From assembly GCA_013041785.1 (NCBI GenBank), contig JABDRK010000107.1, positions 1 through 16,526 on the forward strand: 16,526 bases of DNA. The letters run 5' to 3'. The stretch is from Eudoraea sp. Its GTDB lineage: Bacteria > Bacteroidota > Bacteroidia > Flavobacteriales > Flavobacteriaceae. Below the pieces are notes generated by a model, which saw only the letters and a list, made by a program, of their open reading frames with translations, did no database searches and was not told the origin of the DNA. Numbering within the stretch: the first letter of the stretch is position 1; each line of letters begins with the position of its first letter. The translations under genes were made by a program, and so were the position numbers. Shown in pieces: positions 1-6,375 of this stretch.

Positions 1-1860
1 TCCTACAACAAAGTGTTTGATCATACGGATAATTTTGGCACCACCAACCTGGACACATTGGCACTGGCTTACAAATCCGTTCGATCCGAACAGACCCAAA
101 TGGAAATCCTAAATGACCTCGCCTACTACTGGCATACACGTAACCTAAATCGTTCCAGGGATTATACGCTTCAAGGGCTTGAGAGGGCTGCGAGGCTTGA
201 GGATACCCTTTGGGAGGGGCGTTTTAAAACAACCCTGGGTGCAGTACTGCTTCGGATGGAACAACTTGATTCTGCCCTTTATGTCTTAAAAACGGCTCGT
301 TCAAGGGTGGCAAGGCAAGACCTGCCCTTTCTCCTTACCCAAATGGGATATGTTTATGAACGCAGGGGGGAGCTTGGCACAGCTGCAGACTATGCCCTGG
401 AAGCCCTTAAAGTTTCGGAATCAAACGAAGACCTTCACGGACAAGCTATGGCCCACAGTGACCTGAGCAATCTTTTGTGGAAACAAGGCAAATTTGAAAA
501 GGGCCTGGCATATGGATTAAAAGCCCTGGAACTATTTGAACAAACCGGACTGAACAGTCTGGATTATGACTTTACACTGTACGTGGTGGGGAATAACTAT
601 CTGGCGCTCAGGAGATATGAGGAAGCAAGGAATCATTTTGAACATGCCATTGCCATTGGTGAACGATACGGGTTTTACAACAACCTTTCGGATGTTTATA
701 TGTCCATGGTAGAGCTATTGTCCGCTCTGAACCAATATGAAGCAGCCAGTCTGGCTGCTGAAAACGCAATAAAATATGCAGAACTCCTGGATAATAATTT
801 TATGCTCATGCGTTCCTGGCTGTCCCTGGGGAAGCTTCAGAACCTACAGGGAAAATTCCTTTCAGCTGTTGAGAGCCTGAACAACAGCATACGAATTGCC
901 ACACCTGAGTTTGGAGATGAATATTTTTTGAGTCAGGCGTACGACAATCTTGGAAAAGCCTATGCCGGAAGCCATAACTACAGGGAGGCATATCTGGCTT
1001 TTGAGCGGTATGATGAACTTAAAAACGCCATTTTTACCGAGCAGGCAGACCAACGGATCTCACAGCTCCAGGCCCAATTTGATTCTGAGGCAAAAGACAG
1101 TACCATACAGGAGCAGGAATCCAAGATCCAGAGACAAAGGGCTACCCAGACTTTTATTATTGTAATTACCATACTCCTGGTGGTAGCGCTGGTGCTTTTG
1201 TACGCCACATTGCGAAGTAACAGCAGGAAAAAAGAACTGCTGGAAAAACAAAACGAGGAAAAGGAATACCTGCTCAAGGAAATACACCACCGGGTGAAGA
1301 ACAACTTAGAGATTGTTTCCAGTCTGCTGGCCTTGCAATCGGCTCAGATCAAGGATCGCAAGATTGCGGATGCCATGCAGAAAAGCGAGCAGCGGGTACA
1401 CAGTATGAGTATGATCCACCAGAAACTCTACCAGGGAAAAAGCCTTTCCTATATTGAGATGAAAGACTACTTTGAAAATCTTGGGAATTACATTATACAC
1501 ACCTTTGGGAAAGAAGGCAAGGTGAAACTCCGTTGTGAAATGGTGCCTCTGGAACTGGATGTTGATCATGCAGTGCCAATCGGACTTATCGTAAATGAAC
1601 TCATAACGAACGCTATGAAATATGCGTATCCGGAAAGGGAAGAAGGTTTGGTGCAGGTTAGTCTTACCCGGACGGGCAATCAGCTCTACCTCCGGGTTTC
1701 AGACGATGGGATTGGCAAGGATATTACAAATATGAGGGGTACGGGCTTTGGCACCCAGTTGATTGCCTTGCTGACGGCACAACTGGAGGGAAAGATGGAG
1801 CTTTGTGTTGAACAGGGTACCTCAGTGAGTTTTGAATTCTTAGTTAACCAGGCTGCCTGA
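1..1860 (+). CDS. TPR-containing sensor histidine kinase (HisKA_2 type), 5' end outside window
   Basis: Membrane sensor kinase expected to autophosphorylate on His and pass phosphate to the adjacent response regulator. The reading frame is open from base 1; the GTG at 13 is not a convincing start, so the N-terminus, probably a signal peptide, lies upstream. About the first 1050 bases encode tetratricopeptide-like helix pairs, likely a periplasmic sensor. A coiled stretch, one membrane helix (about 1147-1209) and a second short coiled linker follow. The HisKA_2 box EIHHRVKNNLE begins at 1279; the His before Arg is the usual phosphoacceptor. The ATPase domain shows an N-box (NELITNAMKYA, about 1591), a DDGIG box and GTGFGTQL. 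The stop lies one base before the regulator ATG, so the two are almost certainly co-transcribed. The input signal is unknown. Confidence 0.9.
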   Translation, partial: SYNKVFDHTDNFGTTNLDTLALAYKSVRSEQTQMEILNDLAYYWHTRNLNRSRDYTLQGLERAARLEDTLWEGRFKTTLGAVLLRMEQLDSALYVLKTARSRVARQDLPFLLTQMGYVYERRGELGTAADYALEALKVSESNEDLHGQAMAHSDLSNLLWKQGKFEKGLAYGLKALELFEQTGLNSLDYDFTLYVVGNNYLALRRYEEARNHFEHAIAIGERYGFYNNLSDVYMSMVELLSALNQYEAASLAAENAIKYAELLDNNFMLMRSWLSLGKLQNLQGKFLSAVESLNNSIRIATPEFGDEYFLSQAYDNLGKAYAGSHNYREAYLAFERYDELKNAIFTEQADQRISQLQAQFDSEAKDSTIQEQESKIQRQRATQTFIIVITILLVVALVLLYATLRSNSRKKELLEKQNEEKEYLLKEIHHRVKNNLEIVSSLLALQSAQIKDRKIADAMQKSEQRVHSMSMIHQKLYQGKSLSYIEMKDYFENLGNYIIHTFGKEGKVKLRCEMVPLELDVDHAVPIGLIVNELITNAMKYAYPEREEGLVQVSLTRTGNQLYLRVSDDGIGKDITNMRGTGFGTQLIALLTAQLEGKMELCVEQGTSVSFEFLVNQAA

Positions 1861-1861
1861 T

Positions 1862-2596
1862 ATGGAGAAAAATACGCGCATACTCATTGTTGAAGATGAT
1901 ATGATCATCGCTGCCAACCTGTCCCTGCAGCTGAGCCAGCTGGGTTATGAAATTACCGGGATTGAATCCAGAGGAGAGGAGGCTGTGGTTCATGCGCGGC
2001 TAAACCCTCCGGACCTTATCCTGATGGATGTGAATCTCAAAGGAACACTGGACGGTATTGAAACCGTAAAGAAAATTCATGAAGTACGGAACGTGCCCAT
2101 TATCTACCTGACCGCCAACAATGATGAAGCTACCTTCAACCGCGCCAAGAGCACCCGCCCAAAGGCATTTATTTCAAAACCGTTTAACAAGCTAAACCTG
2201 CAGCGAAATGTAGCTTTGGTAGTGGAGCACATTGATTCTGAAAAGAATGGTAATGGGTCTGAAACAGGGGATGTTGCCGTGTTAAACGATAGGGTATTTA
2301 TTAGGCATCAGGGGAAAATGATTAAACTGATGCTGGATCAAATCCTGTATATTGAAGCGGATCGCAATTACTGCAAACTGGCCACTTCCATTGGGGATTA
2401 CCTGGTAGTCTGCACCCTAAAAACCATTGAGCATGAACTGGATCCAACGAAATTTGTAAGGGTACATCGCTCTTTTATGGTCAACTTGTCGAAACTGGAT
2501 GTAGTGGCCGAAAGCCATTTGGAAATCTCCCGTAAAACAATCCCGGTTAGCAAGTCGTACAAAGAACAACTGATGGCACGCCTGCATATGCTATAA
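1862..2596 (+). CDS. LytTR-family response regulator
   Basis: Transcription factor of 244 residues, the partner of the preceding TPR kinase (1-bp gap). The receiver domain (about 5-125) has the acidic pair Glu11/Asp12, phosphoacceptor Asp56 in LILMDVNLK, Thr84 and Lys106 in SKPF. A short linker (GNGSETGD) leads to a LytTR DNA-binding domain (about 143-244) with the family signatures ILYIEADRNYCKL and FVRVHRSFMVNLSKL. LytTR proteins bind paired 9-bp direct repeats about two helical turns apart. Its targets are not evident; the paired sites found further down could in principle be read by this regulator too, although the 6376-7131 regulator is the closer candidate. The gene ends 20 bp before a convergent gene. 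Confidence 0.93.
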   Translation: MEKNTRILIVEDDMIIAANLSLQLSQLGYEITGIESRGEEAVVHARLNPPDLILMDVNLKGTLDGIETVKKIHEVRNVPIIYLTANNDEATFNRAKSTRPKAFISKPFNKLNLQRNVALVVEHIDSEKNGNGSETGDVAVLNDRVFIRHQGKMIKLMLDQILYIEADRNYCKLATSIGDYLVVCTLKTIEHELDPTKFVRVHRSFMVNLSKLDVVAESHLEISRKTIPVSKSYKEQLMARLHML

Positions 2597-2616
2597 GGGT
2601 AATATCTGAGGGAAGA

Positions 2617-3231
2617 TTACTCCTGCTTTTCCCGGTTCAATTTCGCCGCGATTTCTTTGTCGCCCAAAGCGTTTCTCTCCTGTAATTCTTCAAAGATGCG
2701 GGCATGGTCGTTTTCCCTTCCCTGAGACAATTTATAAGCAGCCTGAATTTGGTCTACAGTAATTTGGAAGCCCACTACACCTTTTACCTGCCGGAGCGTT
2801 TTCGGGGATAGCTTATCCAGTGAAATGGGATGTTTTGAGCCTTTCTCGTACTTATCCACCAGCCGGTGCAGGGAGGCCATTACTTCTTCTTCGGTTAATA
2901 TGCGGAGCTTACCATATACATGTACTGCAATATAGTTCCATGTGGGCACTTCCTCTTCCTGATACCAGGAGGAAGAGATATAGGCATGTGGCCCGTTAAA
3001 GATGGCCAAAACAGTTTCATTTTCATCAAAATGCCGCCATTGTGGATTGGCTTTGGCAATATGGCCTGTAAGTACCTGCTTTCCGGAAGCATCTGTTTCC
3101 AGTTCCAGCGGGAGATGGGTAGCCCAGGGTTTGCCTGCTACCTGGCTGACCAGGACAGCAAAGGCATTGCTCCTGAGAAACTCAGCAACTTCCTCAAGGT
3201 CCTCGTTCCGATAGTGTAAAGGGATATACAT
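2617..3231 (-). CDS. PaiB-like FMN-binding negative transcriptional regulator
   Basis: Protein of 204 residues, the usual length for the PaiB / FMN_bind_2 family, a split-barrel flavin-binding fold. Typical features are the N-terminal MYIPLHYR, then SNAFAVLVSQVAGKPWATHLPLELE, then WRHFDENETVLAIFNGPHAYISSSWY and VPTWNYIAVHVYGKLRIL, and a C-terminal KGVVGFQITVDQIQAAYKLSQ segment. In Bacillus subtilis PaiB is described as a repressor of sporulation and degradative enzymes, but many homologues act alone and their role is unclear; no helix-turn-helix is visible here. It is convergent with the LytTR regulator and divergent from the second kinase locus. The ATG start gives the standard N-terminus. 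A weak -7-like TATCTTTA lies close upstream but without a good -33 partner. Confidence 0.88.
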   Translation of the reverse strand: MYIPLHYRNEDLEEVAEFLRSNAFAVLVSQVAGKPWATHLPLELETDASGKQVLTGHIAKANPQWRHFDENETVLAIFNGPHAYISSSWYQEEEVPTWNYIAVHVYGKLRILTEEEVMASLHRLVDKYEKGSKHPISLDKLSPKTLRQVKGVVGFQITVDQIQAAYKLSQGRENDHARIFEELQERNALGDKEIAAKLNREKQE

Positions 3232-3298
3232 GCTGCGGGTAAAGATAACTAAAATAGGAGCTAACGGCTTAGCGGGAGGGCGACAAGACAGTGATTCT

Positions 3299-3332
3299 AC
3301 AATTCAGGAACTGTAAATGACAGTTGGGTATC
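3299..3332 (+). promoter_or_regulatory. Putative LytTR operator A (two direct repeats, 21-bp pitch)
   Basis: Two similar half-sites, ACAATTCAGGAAC starting at 3299 and ACAGTTGGGTATC starting at 3320, are exactly 21 bp apart. ACAGTT is close to the core of known LytTR sites such as those of AgrA and VirR, which are 9-bp direct repeats separated by about 12 bp. The same arrangement recurs at 4928-4961. The site ends just upstream of a -33-like element, the usual place for an activator. Binding by the regulator at 6376-7131 is inferred. Confidence 0.6.
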
Positions 3333-3338
3333 ACTTAT

Positions 3339-3369
3339 TATGAATAGGGTTGGCAGACATCTAAATTTG
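3339..3369 (+). promoter_or_regulatory. Putative Bacteroidota-type promoter of the kinase locus
   Basis: TAAATTTG at 3362-3369 matches the Bacteroidota -7 consensus TAnnTTTG exactly. TATG at 3339-3342, 19 bp upstream, matches three of four bases of the -33 TTTG element. It lies 10 bp after the 3' end of the second operator half-site core. Transcription would start near 3375, giving a leader of about 190 nt before the kinase ATG. Confidence 0.55.
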
Positions 3370-3384
3370 CTTAAAAATTAAGTT

Positions 3385-3459
3385 ATGGCTCTTGTGATTA
3401 TATTAAGCGTAATGTGCTACAGCTATATTTCCTGGTTAATTAAGCAAGTGCTGGGGTGA
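3385..3459 (+). CDS. Possible 24-residue membrane peptide in the kinase leader
   Basis: A short frame opening with ATG at 3385, 15 bases after the predicted -7 element, encodes 24 residues. It begins MALVIILSVMCYSYISW and ends in LIKQVLG, which is one hydrophobic helix with a lone Lys near the end. The sequence before the ATG (TTAAAAATTAAGTT) closely resembles that before the first 2TM gene at 5021 (TTAAAAATTAAATC), which favours real translation. It could be a regulatory leader peptide, a small membrane partner of the kinase, or a chance ORF. No family is recognised. The stop at 3457-3459 is 109 bp before the kinase start. Confidence 0.35.
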   Translation: MALVIILSVMCYSYISWLIKQVLG

Positions 3460-3496
3460 GAGCTGGGGCATCACCCAAAGTTTTTACTAATTTTAA

Positions 3497-3526
3497 ATCC
3501 GGAGGCTTATGGCCGAAAAGCCGGAT
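3497..3526 (+). other. Possible hairpin in the kinase mRNA leader
   Basis: ATCCGG (3497-3502) can pair with CCGGAT (3521-3526), and CTT (3506-3508) with AAG (3518-3520), leaving an AGG bulge and an eight-base loop. A GGAGG run lies in the left arm, three bases before an ATG that opens a 9-codon frame (3509-3538). No U-run follows, so this is not a typical terminator. A role in translation control of the kinase is conjecture. Confidence 0.3.
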
Positions 3527-3568
3527 CGCGGTTTGTGAAGGAGTAGGAGTAGCCAAATAGATAAAGGC

Positions 3569-4906
3569 ATGTATAGAAAAATTATTAGAATACTGTTGGT
3601 CGGATTCCTGGTGGGCTTTGTACTGTCCTTTATTTTCATTGGGATACAGGTGCTGGCCGGCAGTCAGGACTTAGCCAATATCAAGGAAATACTCGAGGAT
3701 GTAGGCAGTTATATGCTGTATTCCATCGTGCTCACTTTTATCAATGTGAGCTGGTTTGATTATTTGAACAAGAAGGTAACATGGAAAAAATACAGCAGGT
3801 ACCGATTGCTTATTGGTGCACTGGGGGGTATTGTGTTCACCATGATTGGAATATTCTTTATCCGGGTATTTTTAGAGATTTACATCAGGGAGGAAACCTG
3901 GGCAGAATTCATAGCGGGGGAACGGTTGGTTTCTTACTACATCGCCCTGCTTATTACCCTTGTGGCCACTTTATTTTTTCATGCCTTGTATTTCTACAAA
4001 GCCTGGCAGGATAAACGGGTAAAGGAACAGAAAATCATTGCAGGATCCGCTTCTGCGAGGTTTGATGCGTTAAAAAATCAGTTAGATCCGCATTTTTTAT
4101 TCAACAGTCTTAATGTACTGACCAGCCTGATCGAGGAAGACCCGGACCAGGCCCAGCGGTTTACGACCTCCCTCTCCAAGGTGTATCGCTATGTCCTGGA
4201 GCAAAAGAACAAAGACCTGGTTACGGTAGACGAAGAACTTCAGTTTGCCCGCACCTACGTCCGACTCTTGAAGATGCGCTTTGAGGACAGCATAGTTTTT
4301 GAGATCCCTGAACATGCGTCGAATCCGGAGGCCAGGATAGTACCGCTCTCCCTGCAACTGCTGCTGGAAAATGCAGTAAAACACAATGTTGTTACCGCTA
4401 GCAAACCTCTGAGAATAAGGGTGTATGAGGAGAACGAGAATCTGGTAATCAGTAATAACCTGCAGGAAAAACAGGTGGTAAAGAGAAGTAGTGGAGTTGG
4501 CCTGCGCAATATCCAGCAGCGTTATCAGATATTGACAGACCGGGAGGTTGAGGTTTTGAAAAACACAGGTACATTTCAGGTAAAAATACCCATGCTTACC
4601 CGTCAGAAATCCGTGGCTTTGTCCCAGAAGGCATACATTGAAGATAAACGCTACCAGAAGGCCAAGGAACGTGTGGAGGCCATTAAGGGCTTTTACGGGA
4701 ACCTCGTTGCCTATTGCCTGGTTATTCCCGCCCTGGGAATCCTGAATTATGTAACCACAGGATGGCCCTGGGTGCTCTTCCCGGCAGTAGGCTGGGGATT
4801 TGGTGTAGTGGTACACGGCATGGAAGCTTTTGGTTACAATCCGCTCTGGGGCAAGCGCTGGGAGGAGAAGAAGTTAAATGAACTGATGCAGCGTGACGAT
4901 TTTTAA
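3569..4906 (+). CDS. LytS-type sensor histidine kinase with C-terminal 2TM domain
   Basis: Membrane kinase of 445 residues. The N-terminal part has four predicted membrane helices (about 6-30, 47-63, 79-104, 120-146) with little outside the membrane, so it may sense the envelope itself. A short coiled linker leads to the His_kinase domain, with the H box LKNQLDPHFLFNSLN (His175). The ATPase N-box is QLLLENAVKHN (about 263-273), with GVGLRNIQQRY at 309-319. After the catalytic core, where most family members stop, residues about 358-445 form a complete 2TM domain. It begins KAKERVEAIKGFYGNL, contains two hydrophobic segments and VVVHGMEAFGY, and ends KRWEEKKLNELM. The same domain occurs alone in the next four genes, so the kinase probably assembles with them through it. 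The cognate regulator is most likely 6376-7131. Confidence 0.9.
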   Translation: MYRKIIRILLVGFLVGFVLSFIFIGIQVLAGSQDLANIKEILEDVGSYMLYSIVLTFINVSWFDYLNKKVTWKKYSRYRLLIGALGGIVFTMIGIFFIRVFLEIYIREETWAEFIAGERLVSYYIALLITLVATLFFHALYFYKAWQDKRVKEQKIIAGSASARFDALKNQLDPHFLFNSLNVLTSLIEEDPDQAQRFTTSLSKVYRYVLEQKNKDLVTVDEELQFARTYVRLLKMRFEDSIVFEIPEHASNPEARIVPLSLQLLLENAVKHNVVTASKPLRIRVYEENENLVISNNLQEKQVVKRSSGVGLRNIQQRYQILTDREVEVLKNTGTFQVKIPMLTRQKSVALSQKAYIEDKRYQKAKERVEAIKGFYGNLVAYCLVIPALGILNYVTTGWPWVLFPAVGWGFGVVVHGMEAFGYNPLWGKRWEEKKLNELMQRDDF

Positions 4907-4927
4907 ACCAGACCTCATGGGCATACG

Positions 4928-4961
4928 ACAATTCGGTAAGGGAAAATGACAATTCGGCAAG
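4928..4961 (+). promoter_or_regulatory. Putative LytTR operator B (two direct repeats, 21-bp pitch)
   Basis: ACAATTCGGTAAG (4928-4940) and ACAATTCGGCAAG (4949-4961) differ at one base and start exactly 21 bp apart. The pitch equals that of the pair at 3299/3320 and fits two LytTR domains bound to one DNA face two turns apart. The site lies in the 114-bp gap between the kinase and the first 2TM gene and should raise or retune expression of the downstream set independently of the kinase. Confidence 0.65.
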
Positions 4962-4967
4962 TAAGAT

Positions 4968-4998
4968 TTAGATAAGGCCCCATCATTTTGGAGATTTG
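4968..4998 (+). promoter_or_regulatory. Putative promoter of the 2TM gene set
   Basis: GAGATTTG (4991-4998) matches TAnnTTTG except at its first base, with TTAG (4968-4971) as a three-of-four -33 match 19 bp upstream. Both elements stand at exactly the same distance from the second operator half-site as in the kinase promoter (19 and 42 bases from its first base). A competing -7 match, TCATTTTG at 4983-4990, lacks a good -33 partner. The leader would be only about 15-20 nt. Confidence 0.5.
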
Positions 4999-5020
4999 AT
5001 CTGTAATTAAAAATTAAATC

Positions 5021-5302
5021 ATGGAAAAAATCAATAAAGCAGACAAATACCTCCGGGCTAAAAAGAAGGTGGAGGAGATCAGAGGATTTTATGGCAACCT
5101 GACGGCATACCTTATTGTAATCCCAGTGCTCGCCTGGTTCAACTACAGGACTACAGATTTTCCCTGGGTCATTTTTCCCGCAGTAGGCTGGGGACTTGGC
5201 GTGATCCTGAACGGATTATGCGCCTTTGGGTACAGCCCCATATTAGGGAAGAATTGGGAAGAGCGAAAAATCAAGGAATATATGTCGGATAACCAATTTT
5301 AA
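5021..5302 (+). CDS. 2TM domain protein 1 (closest to the kinase tail)
   Basis: Small membrane protein of 93 residues made of essentially one 2TM domain. It has an N-terminal basic amphipathic helix (YLRAKKKVEEIRGFYGNL), two hydrophobic helices with a short TTDFPW turn, and a C-terminal NWEERKIKEYM helix. It is very similar to the C-terminal domain of the preceding kinase: both share TT..PWV.FPAVGWG, then GV, then AFGY. A His present in the second helix of all the other units is Asn here (VILNGL). It is the first gene after operator B. The biochemical function of 2TM proteins is not established; interaction with the kinase tail is inferred from the shared domain. Confidence 0.88.
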   Translation: MEKINKADKYLRAKKKVEEIRGFYGNLTAYLIVIPVLAWFNYRTTDFPWVIFPAVGWGLGVILNGLCAFGYSPILGKNWEERKIKEYMSDNQF

Positions 5303-5334
5303 CAGTAAAAAACATAACCATTAACATTAGCATC

Positions 5335-5640
5335 ATGGAAGACTTTAGCAAAGAAAACAAATACATACGCGCCAAGGAGCGGGTAGAAGAACTAAAAAAG
5401 TTCTATGGCAACCTTACCTCATATGTAATTGTAATTAGCGGCCTGGCCGTCCTGAATTACTGGATAGACGGCTGGAGGTATATGTGGTTCTTATGGGCAG
5501 CATTTGGATGGGGAATCGGACTATTTTTCCACGCCATACGTACCTTCAACCTCAATCCGTTCTTCGGTAAGGACTGGGAGGAAAGAAAGATCAAAGAATA
5601 TATGAAAGAAGACGATGACATTACCCGACGTTGGGAATAG
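5335..5640 (+). CDS. 2TM domain protein 2
   Basis: Protein of 101 residues, again a single 2TM domain. It begins with KYIRAKERVEELKKFYGNL. The first helix is around residues 28-44, the turn is WIDGWRYMW, and the second helix carries the conserved His (GLFFHAIRTFNL). The tail is KDWEERKIKEYMKEDDD, ending in RRWE. It starts 32 bp after the previous gene with no terminator between them, so it is probably in the same transcript. It is clearly homologous to its neighbours but more divergent from the kinase tail than protein 1. No enzymatic motif is seen. Confidence 0.87.
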   Translation: MEDFSKENKYIRAKERVEELKKFYGNLTSYVIVISGLAVLNYWIDGWRYMWFLWAAFGWGIGLFFHAIRTFNLNPFFGKDWEERKIKEYMKEDDDITRRWE

Positions 5641-5649
5641 CACAGGAAT

Positions 5650-5979
5650 ATGAAAAGCATACAGGATAACAAGGAGGAGGAAAAACTGATTCGCGCTAAA
5701 AAAAGGGTGGAGGAGATCAAAGGATTTTATATTCACCTGACTATTTACCTCATAATCAACACATTTATAATAATCAACCTGGGCCTTCAGAATTTTGGGA
5801 ATGACAACGAATTCTGGTCCTTTCCTACCTTTATGACCCCATTATTCTGGGGAATAGGATTAGCCTTCCACGGTATCAATACCTTTAAGAAGAATTCAGT
5901 ATTCACTAAAAAATGGGAGGAAAGAATGATTCAGAAGTATATCGAAAAAGACAAACAGGAAGCGGAGAAATATAAATAA
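5650..5979 (+). CDS. 2TM domain protein 3
   Basis: Protein of 109 residues with the same plan: the basic helix KLIRAKKRVEEIKGFYIHL, a first hydrophobic helix, a longer polar loop (NFGNDNEFWSF), a second helix with the conserved His (GLAFHGINTFKK), and KKWEERMIQKYIEKDKQEA at the end. It starts nine bases after the previous stop and abuts the next gene with no gap, so translation is probably coupled. The loop is enlarged relative to proteins 1 and 2. Partner and function are unknown; membership in the kinase-linked 2TM set is inferred from position and sequence. Confidence 0.87.
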   Translation: MKSIQDNKEEEKLIRAKKRVEEIKGFYIHLTIYLIINTFIIINLGLQNFGNDNEFWSFPTFMTPLFWGIGLAFHGINTFKKNSVFTKKWEERMIQKYIEKDKQEAEKYK

Positions 5980-6309
5980 ATGGAAACGAATCAAGCGTAT
6001 AAAGACAAATTGGAAAAAGCCAAAAAAAGGGTTAAGGCCATAAAAGGTTTTTTCAGCCATGTACAGATCTTTCTGATCGTGTCCATAATTCTGGCCGTAC
6101 TCTATGTACTGCAGGTAGAACCTATAATCCGGATACGCGAAGCGGTAAATGAAGAAGTAATGTCCTGGATAAACCTGAATATTTGGATAAACCTGGGTAT
6201 CTGGGCCCTGATTATCGTGATTCACGGACTGGTTGTCTTCAAATTCAGATTATCCTTTTTAAAAGACTGGGAGGAACGACAAATACAAAAGTACATGAAC
6301 GAAGAATAG
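5980..6309 (+). CDS. 2TM domain protein 4 (most divergent)
   Basis: Protein of 109 residues whose ATG directly follows the TAA of the previous gene. The N-terminal KAKKRVKAIKGFFSHV and C-terminal KDWEERQIQKYMNEE are clear family marks, and the second helix keeps the His (IVIHGLVVFKF). The loop between the helices is the longest of the set and includes a charged stretch (IRIREAVNEEVM) and WINLNIWINLG. The glycine- and proline-rich FPAVGWG segment of the kinase tail and protein 1 is lost. The stop is 66 bp before the response regulator, with a short repeated motif in between. Confidence 0.85.
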   Translation: METNQAYKDKLEKAKKRVKAIKGFFSHVQIFLIVSIILAVLYVLQVEPIIRIREAVNEEVMSWINLNIWINLGIWALIIVIHGLVVFKFRLSFLKDWEERQIQKYMNEE

Positions 6310-6340
6310 GGGATACCCCTGTATATTCGTTGGGATACCC
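6310..6340 (+). repeat. Two GGGATACCC repeats upstream of the response regulator
   Basis: GGGATACCC occurs at 6310-6318 and again at 6332-6340, a pitch of 22 bp, within the 66-bp gap before the regulator gene. The first copy is flanked to give GGGG-ATA-CCCC, but the three-base loop makes only a small hairpin. The motif differs from the ACAATT repeats. It could be an operator, an mRNA processing or attenuation signal, or chance. Confidence 0.4.
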
Positions 6341-6375
6341 TAATTTTAAACCGGAAAGTAAAAGCCGATCATTCC

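Noticed and set aside
13..15. GTG as the start of the TPR kinase
   Set aside because: The frame is open to the window edge and a periplasmic TPR kinase should have a signal peptide before this point.
3509..3538. 9-codon mini-ORF as a gene
   Set aside because: Too short, only three bases from GGAGG, and in a group that rarely relies on such sites; kept only as part of the leader finding.
4097..4816. 239-codon frame on the minus strand inside the kinase gene
   Set aside because: Antisense to the conserved His-box and ATPase region; no recognisable domain.
4983..4990. TCATTTTG as the -7 element of the 2TM promoter
   Set aside because: One mismatch to consensus but no -33 partner at 19-20 bp; the site eight bases later reproduces the geometry of the kinase promoter.
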